Below, one piece after another: positions 45,575 through 54,217 of a stretch of 64,000 nt of DNA. The notes under the pieces were generated by a model. That model made no database searches. It saw nothing but the letters and a program-made list of their open reading frames with translations, and was not told the DNA's origin. Positions within the stretch are counted from its first letter, which is position 1. Each line of letters begins with the position of its first letter. The position numbers were made by a program, and so were the translations under genes. Source of the DNA: an uncultured Kordia sp. (lineage in GTDB: Bacteria > Bacteroidota > Bacteroidia > Flavobacteriales > Flavobacteriaceae); contig NZ_CANMEZ010000002.1 in assembly GCF_947496985.1 (NCBI RefSeq), positions 1 through 64,000 on the forward strand. The letters run 5' to 3'.

Positions 45575-46295
45575 GTACTATAACTGCTGAATTTAAAGAA
45601 ATTTCACTTTTTGAATCTGCGTTAACATCTAGATATTTCATCGTAATTGCATCTTCTTTTTTTTCCACTTGCGTGATACTAATTGTTTTCACTATTCCTC
45701 TATCCATCATTGCATCAATACTAGGATCGCCTATTCCTGCATTTTGATGAAAATCTAATATTGACATTGCAGTAAGTTCGTTTTTTTGTTGAAAATCTGT
45801 AAACCATTCACGTCGCAATTGCTTCATTTCACCTGTATACAACGTAGAAGACGACCAAATATGCGGAATTATTAACGATAGTTTTCGAAAGTGTTTTTGA
45901 GTTCCATCCCAAACGAATTCAAACAATTGAATTTCATTATTCCAATCAACAATTACCATTGTAAATGGTTCTATTTCGTTAAGATTATAAATTTTTACCG
46001 TTTCCTGGATAGTATTTGTTGCTAAAAAATCTTTCACTACAATTCCTCTACTATGACGATATTCCGGCAAACGCTCATGAGTTTCAAAACCTCCATTTAG
46101 TAAACAAACAACACGTTTTTTATTACTCATTCCTATCCAAGTTCCTCCAGAAAGCACATCTTTCGGGTAAACCATTTTTGCACCTAACACATCATATGTA
46201 GCGGGCATATTTGCAACACGTGCAGGGAATTCATCACGACTTGAAGTTAATACAAACTCCTGATTTCCTTTATAAATAAAACTTACTGTGCACAT
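45567..46295 (-). CDS. NRDE/TANGO2-family protein
   Basis: The 242-residue protein begins MCTVSFIYKGNQEFVLTSSRDE. Cys2 would be exposed after Met removal, as in Ntn-hydrolase-type NRDE proteins, and SRDE is the conserved NRDE motif with one substitution. Further hallmarks are LSGGTWIGMSNKKRVVCLLNG and FEWDG-like FEFVWDGT. Eukaryotic TANGO2 is tied to metabolism and haem or lipid homeostasis; the bacterial function is unsettled. A TACATTTG core lies 66 nt upstream at 46362-46369. It overlaps the next gene by 8 nt. Confidence 0.88.
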   Translation of the reverse strand: MCTVSFIYKGNQEFVLTSSRDEFPARVANMPATYDVLGAKMVYPKDVLSGGTWIGMSNKKRVVCLLNGGFETHERLPEYRHSRGIVVKDFLATNTIQETVKIYNLNEIEPFTMVIVDWNNEIQLFEFVWDGTQKHFRKLSLIIPHIWSSSTLYTGEMKQLRREWFTDFQQKNELTAMSILDFHQNAGIGDPSIDAMMDRGIVKTISITQVEKKEDAITMKYLDVNADSKSEISLNSAVIVHE

Positions 46296-46361
46296 AGAAA
46301 GCTTGGTCTAACTTTAAGTGAGCAACTTACAAAATTTTTCTGTAGTTATTGCTTAATTATA

Positions 46362-46369
46362 CAAATGTA
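46362..46369 (-). promoter_or_regulatory. TACATTTG promoter core (minus strand)
   Basis: Plus-strand CAAATGTA, 66 nt upstream of the NRDE start at 46295. Confidence 0.4.
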
Positions 46370-46446
46370 TGTTTTTTCATAAAAACCGACTTATAAAAGG
46401 TTTGAGACAACAAAAAATGGACTGCCTTTTACGGCACATTTTTTTG

Positions 46447-46454
46447 TATCTTTG
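46447..46454 (+). promoter_or_regulatory. TATCTTTG promoter core
   Basis: Perfect TAnnTTTG match 42 nt before the ATG at 46497. It supports the shorter start of the dehydrogenase, because the longer in-frame form begins within it. Confidence 0.6.
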
Positions 46455-46496
46455 CATCGCAAATTTTTAATCAATACACAATTAAATATATCACCT

Positions 46497-48122
46497 ATGG
46501 GAAAAGGATTTTTTCAAGTTCCAACTGCTATAAATGAGACGGTAAAATCGTACGCACCAGGAACACCTGAGAGAGCAGCTGTTACTGCGCAATACGATGC
46601 TTATTTTAATGGAAACGTAGATGTTCCTATGTACATTGGTAGTGAAGAGGTAAAAACTGGAAATACCAGAACAATGACACCTCCACACGATCACCAACAT
46701 GTTGTAGGAACGTATCATTTAGCAGAAAAAAAGCATGTAACACAAGCTATTGAAACTGCCTTAGAAGCAAGAGAAAAGTGGGCGCAATTAACATGGGAAC
46801 AACGTGCAGCTATCTTTTTAAAAGCTGCTGAATTAATCGCTGGACCGTACAGAGCTAAGATTAATGCCGCTACAATGATTGCACAATCTAAAACTGTGCA
46901 TCAGGCAGAAATTGACTCTGCTTGTGAATTGATTGACTTTTTACGTTTCAACGTAGAATTTATGTCTCAAATTTATGAAGAGCAACCAGATTCAGCTGAA
47001 GGTATCTGGAATCGTGTTGAGTACAGGCCATTAGAAGGTTTTGTATATGCAATTACACCTTTCAACTTTACAGCTATTGCTGCTAACTTACCTGCAAGCG
47101 CTGCCATGATGGGGAATACTGTTGTTTGGAAACCAAGTGATAGTCAAATTTTCTCTGCAAAAGTAATTGTAGATATTTTTAAAGAAGCTGGAGTACCAGA
47201 TGGTGTTATTAATGTTGTATATGGTGATCCAGTTATGATTACAGATACTGTTTTGGATAGCCCAGATTTTGCAGGAGTTCACTTTACAGGTTCTACTTAT
47301 GTTTTTAAAGAACTTTGGAAAAAGATCGGAAACAACATTCACAATTATAAAACTTATCCTAAAATTGTTGGGGAAACTGGCGGAAAAGATTTCATCGTTG
47401 CGCACCCAAGTGCAAACCCTAAACAAGTTGCTACAGGAATTACACGTGGTGCTTTTGAATTCCAAGGACAAAAATGTAGTGCTGCTTCAAGAGCATATTT
47501 ACCTAAGTCAATGGCTGACGAAGTTATCAATTATGTAAAAGAAGATGTTGCTTCTTTCAAAATGGGATCACCTGGCGATTTAGGAAACTATATTACGGCG
47601 GTAATTCACGAAGGTTCATTTGACAAACTTGCTAAATATATTGATCAAGCTAAAGCGGATGCCGATGCAGAAGTTATTATAGGTGGAGGTTATGACAAAT
47701 CGAAAGGATATTTTATAGAACCAACAGTTATTATTGCAAAAGATCCTAAATACACAACTATGGAGACTGAATTATTCGGTCCAGTGATGACTATATATGT
47801 ATATGAAGATGCAGATTGGTCAGCAACATTAAAATTAGTTGATGAAACTTCCGAATACGCTTTAACAGGAGCTGTATTCTCTGGAGATCGTTATGCTATT
47901 GACGAAGCTACAAAAGCATTGGAAAACTGCGCTGGAAACTTTTACGTAAATGACAAACCCACTGGTGCAGTTGTAGGACAACAACCATTTGGAGGCGCAA
48001 GAGCTTCAGGAACTAATGATAAAGCTGGTTCTGCTCAAAACTTATTGCGTTGGGTTTCTCCTCGTTTAATTAAGGAAACTTTTGTTACTCCTATAGATTA
48101 CAGATACCCATTCTTAGGATAA
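46497..48122 (+). CDS. pruA: L-glutamate gamma-semialdehyde dehydrogenase
   Basis: This cytosolic NAD-dependent enzyme oxidises glutamate-gamma-semialdehyde (from proline or ornithine) to glutamate. The ATG at 46497 (MGKGFFQVPTAINETVKSYA) gives 541 residues, the stand-alone P5C dehydrogenase length. Hallmarks are ITPFNFTAIAANLPASAAMMGNTVVWKPS, the catalytic Cys in FQGQKCSAASRAY, the Glu motif GETGGKDF, and C-terminal QQPFGGARASGTNDKAG. A promoter core precedes it and a hairpin terminator follows at 48144-48173, so it is monocistronic. Confidence 0.96.
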   Translation: MGKGFFQVPTAINETVKSYAPGTPERAAVTAQYDAYFNGNVDVPMYIGSEEVKTGNTRTMTPPHDHQHVVGTYHLAEKKHVTQAIETALEAREKWAQLTWEQRAAIFLKAAELIAGPYRAKINAATMIAQSKTVHQAEIDSACELIDFLRFNVEFMSQIYEEQPDSAEGIWNRVEYRPLEGFVYAITPFNFTAIAANLPASAAMMGNTVVWKPSDSQIFSAKVIVDIFKEAGVPDGVINVVYGDPVMITDTVLDSPDFAGVHFTGSTYVFKELWKKIGNNIHNYKTYPKIVGETGGKDFIVAHPSANPKQVATGITRGAFEFQGQKCSAASRAYLPKSMADEVINYVKEDVASFKMGSPGDLGNYITAVIHEGSFDKLAKYIDQAKADADAEVIIGGGYDKSKGYFIEPTVIIAKDPKYTTMETELFGPVMTIYVYEDADWSATLKLVDETSEYALTGAVFSGDRYAIDEATKALENCAGNFYVNDKPTGAVVGQQPFGGARASGTNDKAGSAQNLLRWVSPRLIKETFVTPIDYRYPFLG

Positions 48123-48143
48123 TCCTAATAATTATATAAATTC

Positions 48144-48173
48144 AAAAGCCAGTATAAATTTATACTGGCTTTT
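48144..48173. terminator. hairpin terminator after pruA
   Basis: A palindrome of 15 + 15 bp (AAAAGCCAGTATAAA / TTTATACTGGCTTTT) is followed by further T residues, 21 nt after the pruA stop. It may also stop minus-strand transcripts of the peptide gene at 48213. Confidence 0.85.
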
Positions 48174-48212
48174 TTTATTCTTTATATTATTGTTATTTAT
48201 GGTTCTATGGAT

Positions 48213-48365
48213 TTAACATGGCCCAAAAAAAGTACAGCAAACGCCCATTCCATTTTCATCATAATGCCATAAATCACTAAGCGCTCCTCCTTTTAATTCT
48301 TCTACCTCAAAGTTTGAAACTACTTTCTTGTTTAAGCTAATCTTTTTTAAATTTCTTTTTTTCAT
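48213..48365 (-). CDS. GG-leader peptide precursor, 50 aa
   Basis: The ORF runs from the ATG at 48365 to a TAA at 48213-48215. It starts MKKRNLKKISLNKKVVSNFE and has VEELKGG at residues 21-27. The leader closely matches precursor 3 at 29886-30140 (LNKKVVSS, VEELKGG). The 23-residue core is unlike the Cys-rich peptides: ALSDLWHYDENGMG then VCCTFFGPC, with three Cys clustered at the end. It is flanked by the pruA terminator on one side and the Omp28-gene terminator on the other, so it has its own transcript. No modification enzyme is adjacent. Confidence 0.8.
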   Translation of the reverse strand: MKKRNLKKISLNKKVVSNFEVEELKGGALSDLWHYDENGMGVCCTFFGPC

Positions 48366-48464
48366 GATATAAAATTTTGATTAATGTTTTAAAAATACAC
48401 ACTCAAAATCATTTTTCGGTACGGTTTCACCGTAAGAATCTATATCTCAAACATATGAATAAAA

Positions 48465-48488
48465 AAAGCGACTCAATTGAGTCGCTTT
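48465..48488 (-). terminator. terminator of the Omp28-like gene (minus strand)
   Basis: A perfect 10-bp stem (AAAGCGACTC with GAGTCGCTTT) around AATT lies 43 nt after the stop at 48531. On the minus strand a run of T follows. Confidence 0.85.
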
Positions 48489-48530
48489 CTATTTTTAAGA
48501 ATCCAAGAGAATTCTAGCTAATTATAATTA

Positions 48531-49841
48531 TTAGTTTGCTTGGAAATCTTTATCTACTCCTACATGCGCACCGTTCACGTTAAGAACTTTTCCGTCTGCT
48601 GCTACGATTAAAGCAAGAATTGACATTTCGTTTGCATTGTTTACTGTACTTGGAACAGGAATACTAAACACTTCTTCATTCTTAGTACCACCTGCAATGT
48701 TAGGGATAGCATCACCTAAAACATTTGTAATAGAGTGTCTTAAAGTATGGTTGTGTACAAATTGAGAAATTGGATCAGCTGCACCATAATAACTTGTATA
48801 GTTAGCTTGAGAAGCTACGATTCCATCTTCAAGAATCATTACTACTAATTTAGCGCCTGGTGCGTTTGCAGCAAATGCTGTACTTACATATACATCTAAT
48901 TGATTTCCTTTTAATAAAGAGTTTATAGATAAACCTGAAGTTGTAGTTCCGGTAGCTAAGTTTGTAGCTTGTGCAACATTACTTGGCTCTGGGTATGTCC
49001 AATCAACATCTCTATTTAATACCGCTGTAGGATATCCAGATGTAACATATATATTATCTAAAGTAGCTCCATAGCTGTTCGCCATTGGATCACCACTATG
49101 CACAGCATTAACAAATACTCTATCAGATTGTGCTTCAACAAGCTCAATAGCATATGCTACTCTCGGGCACCATCCACACCATGTTCCTGTATAATCTTCA
49201 ATTAATGCATTTTTAGCAAATGTTCCCGGCGCAGTTTCACCAGTTACAGCAACCATAAAATCATCAGAAGTAATAGCATCTTTTGTTGCTACAACTGTAA
49301 GATCACCCATTTGAGTAGCCATAAATCTATTACCTGTAATTGCAGTTCCGTTTACAGAAAGACTTGCATCACTTGTAATTGTATATTCATTTCCTAAAGC
49401 ATCAGTTCCGATAACTGTAAAGTCAGCAGTATCTCCTACTTTTATACTAGTAGTAGCACTTTCAACTCGTAATGCAGTAATAGGTCCAGCAGTTACTTCG
49501 ATAAAAAGCTGAACACTTGTTAATTGCTCATACGTAGCTTTTACTGTGTATGTTCCTGGTGCACTAGCCGTGAAAGAGCTTCCTGTAATATCAGCATTGT
49601 TAATTGATATTGTAGAACTAGAAGTTACATCAGTTCCATCATTTCCTTTTACTGTAAAAGTAACAGCATTACCTACTTCTACTGAATTACTACTTGCCGT
49701 TACAGTAATTGAAGTAATTGCAGATCCTCCTCCTCCTGGAGCTGGAGTTGTTCCTCCGTCGCCGTCTGAATCGCTACTACAAGAGTAAACGAATAAAGCA
49801 CAAACAGCAACTAAACATTTTAAGATGTTTTTTGTTTTCAT
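48531..49841 (-). CDS. Omp28-related Ig-like outer-membrane lipoprotein
   Basis: The 436-residue precursor has a lipobox (ALFVYSCSSDSDG, lipid Cys near 20), followed by a Gly-rich linker. Two bacterial Ig-like domains follow (about 45-118 and 120-200, SITVTASSNSVEVGNAVTFTV and RVESATTSIKVGDTADFTV). A C-terminal Omp28-type thioredoxin-like domain contains GTWCGWCPRVAYAIE, with a C-x-x-C pair, and AVHSGDPMANSYG. Proteins of this type are surface or periplasmic redox-fold lipoproteins in Bacteroidota. It is divergent from a TlpA-like gene and probably acts with it. Confidence 0.9.
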   Translation of the reverse strand: MKTKNILKCLVAVCALFVYSCSSDSDGDGGTTPAPGGGGSAITSITVTASSNSVEVGNAVTFTVKGNDGTDVTSSSTISINNADITGSSFTASAPGTYTVKATYEQLTSVQLFIEVTAGPITALRVESATTSIKVGDTADFTVIGTDALGNEYTITSDASLSVNGTAITGNRFMATQMGDLTVVATKDAITSDDFMVAVTGETAPGTFAKNALIEDYTGTWCGWCPRVAYAIELVEAQSDRVFVNAVHSGDPMANSYGATLDNIYVTSGYPTAVLNRDVDWTYPEPSNVAQATNLATGTTTSGLSINSLLKGNQLDVYVSTAFAANAPGAKLVVMILEDGIVASQANYTSYYGAADPISQFVHNHTLRHSITNVLGDAIPNIAGGTKNEEVFSIPVPSTVNNANEMSILALIVAADGKVLNVNGAHVGVDKDFQAN

Positions 49842-50071
49842 AAGACTTTTTTTTTGTTTATAAAGTTTGGTTTTGGTGTAATTGGGGTCTAATTTATATT
49901 AAATTTTTGTTAAAAAAAAGAAAAATCTAATAAACAGTAAATCAAATAAATAGCCTACTATTCATATAGAGAATGTCTAGAAAATGCAAAAAACGAATTA
50001 TTTTATTTTTATTGCTTTTTTAACGTGAGCTTTTATATATTTACAGCATTCTCACTATTAAACTAAATATT

Positions 50072-50560
50072 ATGAAGTCAATTATGAGTATTGTTGCCAT
50101 ATTCCTATTATGCACAATACAAGCAAATGCACAAAAAGAAATTCCGAATATTACGGTAAAGAAATTAAATGGAACTTCAATTTCAATGGACGAAATCACC
50201 AAAGGAGAAGGTGTAAAAATAATTAGCTTTTGGGCTACTTGGTGCGTACCATGTATTAACGAACTAGATGCTATTAGTGAAGTTTATGAAGATTGGATTG
50301 ATGAAACAAATGTTGAGCTAATCGCAATTGCTACAGATGATGCTAGAACTAAAAAAAGAATCAAACCATTAATTAATGGTAAAGGTTGGGAATACAATAT
50401 TCTTTTAGATGAAAATCAAGATTTACAACGATCTTTAAACATCTCTGTTATTCCACACGTAATCGTAATTAAAGATGGTAAAGTTGTTTGGCGCCATACA
50501 GGATATCAACCTGGAGCTGAAGATCAATTGTATGATGTAGTTAAGAAAAATGCCAAATAG
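50072..50560 (+). CDS. TlpA-like periplasmic thioredoxin
   Basis: The 162-residue precursor has a signal peptide (MKSIMSIVAIFLLCTIQANAQ). The thioredoxin fold carries FWATWCVPCINELDAI with active-site CVPC near residue 57 and the cis-Pro segment VIPHVIVIKDGKV. It would reduce or oxidise disulfides in exported proteins. It lies 50 nt upstream of a 559-residue outer-membrane protein gene and is divergent from the Omp28-like gene, the same neighbourhood arrangement I know from related flavobacteria. Confidence 0.93.
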   Translation: MKSIMSIVAIFLLCTIQANAQKEIPNITVKKLNGTSISMDEITKGEGVKIISFWATWCVPCINELDAISEVYEDWIDETNVELIAIATDDARTKKRIKPLINGKGWEYNILLDENQDLQRSLNISVIPHVIVIKDGKVVWRHTGYQPGAEDQLYDVVKKNAK

Positions 50561-50610
50561 TATTTTCACCAAACTAGCCAACCAAAATTAAACTAACTCA
50601 CACGAATTAA

Positions 50611-52290
50611 ATGAAAAAATTACTATACCTATCTTTTGCACTCGCTTTTTCCGTTGGAATTGCACAAGAACAGGATGAAGAAAAAAAGAAAGACTGGGGA
50701 ACTATTTCTGGTGGATTTGAATCAAATATACAATGGTATAATGATGACACATCACTTGGAAAGTTTGCCGAAGACGAACACTTTAGATCTAACAACTACC
50801 TAAAATTAGACTACAATTACGGAAAATGGTTTGCAGGAATTCAAGTTGAATCTTATGCACCAATGCCACTATTAAACTATTCTCCAAAACTTGATGATAC
50901 AGGCATTGCAACTTATTATGCAATGTACAAAACCAAAAAGCTTGAAGTAACTGCTGGTTATTTCTATGAGCAATTTGGAAGCGGACTTATCTTAAGAGGA
51001 TGGGAAAACAGACCTTTAGGTATTAACAATGCTTTTAGAGGTGGACGCATTAAATATCAACCATCAAATGCATTAGCTTTTACAGCAATGTACGCACAAC
51101 AACGTGATGGTTTTAAAGTTTCGGATGGAGAAATTTTCGGATTCAATTCAGAAATTGACTTGTCAAACGCATTGAGTTTAGATTCTTCTACAGTTTCAGC
51201 TGGTTTAAGTTATGTAGGAAGAAAACAAGATATTCCTGAAGATTTCCAAAATACTGGATTTGATGAATTGACAAATGCTTTTTCTGCACGATTAGATTAT
51301 TCTGGAAATTCTTTTTATTCTGGTATTGAATACATTACTAAAGGAAAAGATGCCGTTGTAAATTCTCAACGATATATTGAAAACTTCGTAGAAAAAGGTA
51401 ACGCACTTTTAGTAAATGTAGGATATTCTCAAAAAGGACTTGGAATTGATGCTACTTTTAGAAGATTAGAAAATATGAACTTCTTTTCTGAAAGAGAAGC
51501 TGCTGGAAATGTTTTCAATGAAAATATCATGAACTATTTACCTGGTTTAACAAAACAGCACGATTATGCATTAACAAATATTTACGTATACCAAGCACAA
51601 GCAGCTATTTCTGTTCCCGATCCAACATTAAATAAATTTGGAGAAATTGGTGGACAAATAGACATGTTTTACAATTTCAAAAAAGGAAGTACACTTGGAG
51701 GTAAATACGGAACTAAAGTTGCTGTAAACGCTTCTTATTGGGCAGGATTACGCGGAGATTTTGATTTTACTGAGAGAGATGCTGAAATAGAATATTTTGG
51801 TTTTGGTAGAAAATATTTTTCTGAATTCAGTTTAGAAGTCAGAAAAAAATGGAATAAGAAATGGCAAAGTATCTTTTACTTTGTAAATCAATATTACAAC
51901 CAACGCTTTATTATTGATGAACGTGGTGTTGTAAACTCAAATATTGCTGTTGTAGAAGGAACATATAAAATCAATTCAAAAAGATCACTTCGATTTGAAT
52001 TACAACATTTATGGACTCCGGATGATGACAAAAACTGGGCTGGTGGAACTATAGAGTTCAACGTAACACCTAGATTGTCATTTTATGCTACAGATATTTA
52101 CAACTACGGAAATGACGTAGAAGACGAGCAAATTCACTATTATAATGTTGGAGGTAGTTATGCAAGAGGTGCAACCAGACTTGCCTTAAACTATGGGAGA
52201 CAACGTGGTGGACTTGTATGTGTTGGAGGAGTTTGTCGTTTTGTACCACAAAGTACAGGCTTGACCGTAAATATTACTACAGCATTCTAA
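50611..52290 (+). CDS. DUF6029-type outer-membrane protein
   Basis: The 559-residue precursor has a signal peptide (MKKLLYLSFALAFSVGIAQ), then alternating beta strands throughout (GGFESNIQWYNDD, YYAMYKTKKLEVTAGYFYEQFG) and a C-terminus ending in aromatic-containing GLTVNITTAF, typical of an outer-membrane barrel. It contains GLILRGWENRPLGINNAFRG. I recall the family as DUF6029, not verified. It is co-directional with the TlpA-like gene (50-nt gap). It may be a porin-like or T9SS-associated barrel; no evidence decides this. Confidence 0.85.
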   Translation: MKKLLYLSFALAFSVGIAQEQDEEKKKDWGTISGGFESNIQWYNDDTSLGKFAEDEHFRSNNYLKLDYNYGKWFAGIQVESYAPMPLLNYSPKLDDTGIATYYAMYKTKKLEVTAGYFYEQFGSGLILRGWENRPLGINNAFRGGRIKYQPSNALAFTAMYAQQRDGFKVSDGEIFGFNSEIDLSNALSLDSSTVSAGLSYVGRKQDIPEDFQNTGFDELTNAFSARLDYSGNSFYSGIEYITKGKDAVVNSQRYIENFVEKGNALLVNVGYSQKGLGIDATFRRLENMNFFSEREAAGNVFNENIMNYLPGLTKQHDYALTNIYVYQAQAAISVPDPTLNKFGEIGGQIDMFYNFKKGSTLGGKYGTKVAVNASYWAGLRGDFDFTERDAEIEYFGFGRKYFSEFSLEVRKKWNKKWQSIFYFVNQYYNQRFIIDERGVVNSNIAVVEGTYKINSKRSLRFELQHLWTPDDDKNWAGGTIEFNVTPRLSFYATDIYNYGNDVEDEQIHYYNVGGSYARGATRLALNYGRQRGGLVCVGGVCRFVPQSTGLTVNITTAF

Positions 52291-52338
52291 AAAAGAAACA
52301 AAAGATTTCTCAATAACCAAACCAACAAACTAAACACG

Positions 52339-52374
52339 AAAAATCCCTTGCAATTTTATTTGTAAGGGATTTTT
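52339..52374. terminator. bidirectional terminator
   Basis: AAAAATCCCTTGCAA pairs with TTGTAAGGGATTTTT, with one G-T wobble. The hairpin sits between the convergent barrel gene (ends 52290) and rsmG (ends 52378). Confidence 0.8.
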
Positions 52375-52377
52375 AAT

Positions 52378-53007
52378 TTATGGTTTATATTTTAATGGTA
52401 AATGCACCACTTTTTTAGTTTCAAAAAATTCTTCTTCAAAGAAATCTGGAATTGAAAACAATTGTGCTCGCACAAAATCTTTGAGTTCTTCTGTTAAATC
52501 TCCTCCCTTTAGATATAAGATTCCATTTTTGAGTTCATGTCGTTGTTTTTTTGCAACTTTTTTCCGAACCCATTTTACAAAATCAGGCATATTAGTTACT
52601 GCTCTACTTACAATAAAGTCAAATTCACCTTTTACTTTTTCAGCGCGCATATGGTGTGCAGAAACATTTGTCAGCCCTATACTTTCAGCTACAGCTTGTA
52701 CAACTTTTATCTTTTTACCAATAGCATCAACCAATACAAATTGAACTTCAGGAAACAATATTGCCAATGGAATCCCCGGGAATCCACCTCCGGTTCCAAC
52801 ATCTAAAATTCGTGTACCTGCACTAAACGGTTGCACTTTTGCAATTGCCAACGCATGCAGTACGTGTCTTATATATAACTCATCTATATCTTTTCTAGAA
52901 ATGACATTAATTTGTGCATTCCATTCTTTATATAACACTTCCAATTGACCAAATTGCTCAATTTGCTCCTCTGTTAAATCGGTAAAATATTTTTGTATAA
53001 TTTCCAT
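52378..53007 (-). CDS. rsmG: 16S rRNA (guanine-527-N7)-methyltransferase
   Basis: RsmG methylates G527 of 16S rRNA, in the 530 loop of the small subunit. The 209 residues match the family. SAM motif I is RILDVGTGGGFPGIPLAILFP near residue 66, with VLVDAIGKK (motif II) and DFIVSRAVTNMPDFVKWVRKK. A C-terminal segment LKGGDLTEELKDF is also typical. A TAGTTTTG core lies only 8 nt upstream, suggesting a nearly leaderless transcript. It is divergent from the desaturase gene. Confidence 0.96.
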   Translation of the reverse strand: MEIIQKYFTDLTEEQIEQFGQLEVLYKEWNAQINVISRKDIDELYIRHVLHALAIAKVQPFSAGTRILDVGTGGGFPGIPLAILFPEVQFVLVDAIGKKIKVVQAVAESIGLTNVSAHHMRAEKVKGEFDFIVSRAVTNMPDFVKWVRKKVAKKQRHELKNGILYLKGGDLTEELKDFVRAQLFSIPDFFEEEFFETKKVVHLPLKYKP

Positions 53008-53015
53008 ATCTACGA

Positions 53016-53023
53016 CAAAACTA
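53016..53023 (-). promoter_or_regulatory. TAGTTTTG promoter core (minus strand)
   Basis: Plus-strand CAAAACTA lies 8 nt upstream of the rsmG ATG at 53007. With the usual spacing, transcription would start at or next to the start codon. Confidence 0.5.
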
Positions 53024-53091
53024 ATCTTTATTTATGATTATGTAAATTTATTGTTTCAAATTACGATATTTGCAATATAAAATAATGTACA

Positions 53092-53108
53092 TCGTTACTA
53101 AGTAACGA
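53092..53108. promoter_or_regulatory. perfect 8-1-8 palindrome, candidate desaturase operator
   Basis: TCGTTACT-A-AGTAACGA is a perfect dyad 16 nt before the desaturase ATG at 53125 and 22 nt downstream of a GATATTTG element, a variant of the -7 core. Its size and symmetry fit a TetR-type or FadR-type repressor site. No regulator gene is adjacent. Confidence 0.6.
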
Positions 53109-53124
53109 CAAAATAGTTTCCTCC

Positions 53125-54171
53125 ATGACGCAGCAAAATGTTGATCAAGAAATTAAAGACTCTCTAAGAAATTGGAAGTCTATCATAGCCAAATACAAAA
53201 AAAAGAGTACTAAAAAAGCAATCGGACAAATGGCTTCTTCATTTTTGCCATTCATAGCCGTTTGGGTTTTAATGTATTTTACACTTGAATTTTCTTTAAT
53301 TCTCACTTTTTTATTAGGAATTGTTAATGCATTCTTTTTAGTTCGAATCTTCATCATTCAACATGATTGCGGGCACAATTCATTTATTAAATCGAAAAAA
53401 GCAAGCGACGCTATCGGATACATTTGTAGCGTATTTAGTTTTTTACCCTTCAAATACTGGGCAGAAACTCATACGTTTCATCACGGACATAACGGGCAAC
53501 TTGAAACAAGGCAAGTTGGAGATTTACCAACCTTAACAGTAGAAGAATTTAGAGCCAAAAATTGGTGGGGAAAGTTTAAATACAAAGTATTTAGAAGTCC
53601 AATTGTAATTTTTATAATCGCGCCAGTATATTATTTAATCATTACCACAAAATATCCTTTCTTAACATTTAATAACTGGAGAAGGACTACATATCTTTTA
53701 TTAAAAGATAATCTTGTAATCATTGTTCCTTATGTGATTCTAGGATACTTAACAGGTTGGGCAAGTTTTTTCGCTGTTCAATTTATCATTTTATTTTTCT
53801 TCGGAATTATTGCCTTTTGGTTTTTTTACATTCAACATCAACATGAATTTTCATATAAGAAATGGAAAAAAGACTGGGATTTTGTACTATCTGCAATTAA
53901 AGGTAGTTCGTATTTAAAATTACCAAGAATCATGGAATGGTTTACTGGACATATTGGAATTCACCATATTCACCATTTAAACAGTAGAATTCCAAACTAT
54001 AACTTAAAAAAATGTTTTACTGAAAACAAAATTTTATCAAAATACGTAACCACACTTTCTTTTAAAGATGGTTTAAAAATGATGTTCCACAAATTATGGG
54101 ATGAAGAACAACAACGTATGATTACTTTTAGAGAATATTACAAGTTAGAAAAGATGCGCTTTTCTAATTAA
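53125..54171 (+). CDS. membrane fatty acid desaturase
   Basis: The 348-residue membrane enzyme introduces a double bond into membrane acyl chains using a di-iron centre. The three His boxes are present: HDCGH (80-84), HTFHH (116-120) and HIGIHHIHH near residue 275. TM segments flank them (about 40-75, 145-165, 188-230). It lacks the cytochrome b5 fusion, so electrons must come from a ferredoxin or similar donor. A palindrome sits in its leader (53092-53108). It is a single gene with a terminator at 54191-54216. Confidence 0.93.
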   Translation: MTQQNVDQEIKDSLRNWKSIIAKYKKKSTKKAIGQMASSFLPFIAVWVLMYFTLEFSLILTFLLGIVNAFFLVRIFIIQHDCGHNSFIKSKKASDAIGYICSVFSFLPFKYWAETHTFHHGHNGQLETRQVGDLPTLTVEEFRAKNWWGKFKYKVFRSPIVIFIIAPVYYLIITTKYPFLTFNNWRRTTYLLLKDNLVIIVPYVILGYLTGWASFFAVQFIILFFFGIIAFWFFYIQHQHEFSYKKWKKDWDFVLSAIKGSSYLKLPRIMEWFTGHIGIHHIHHLNSRIPNYNLKKCFTENKILSKYVTTLSFKDGLKMMFHKLWDEEQQRMITFREYYKLEKMRFSN

Positions 54172-54190
54172 ATAAAAAATAACTTCATAT

Positions 54191-54216
54191 AAAAGTCTAC
54201 CAATTGGTAGACTTTT
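54191..54216. terminator. bidirectional terminator after the desaturase gene
   Basis: An 11-bp perfect stem AAAAGTCTACC / GGTAGACTTTT with AATT loop and a trailing T-run, 19 nt after the desaturase stop and just beyond the convergent gene ending at 54218. Confidence 0.85.
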
Positions 54217-54217
54217 T

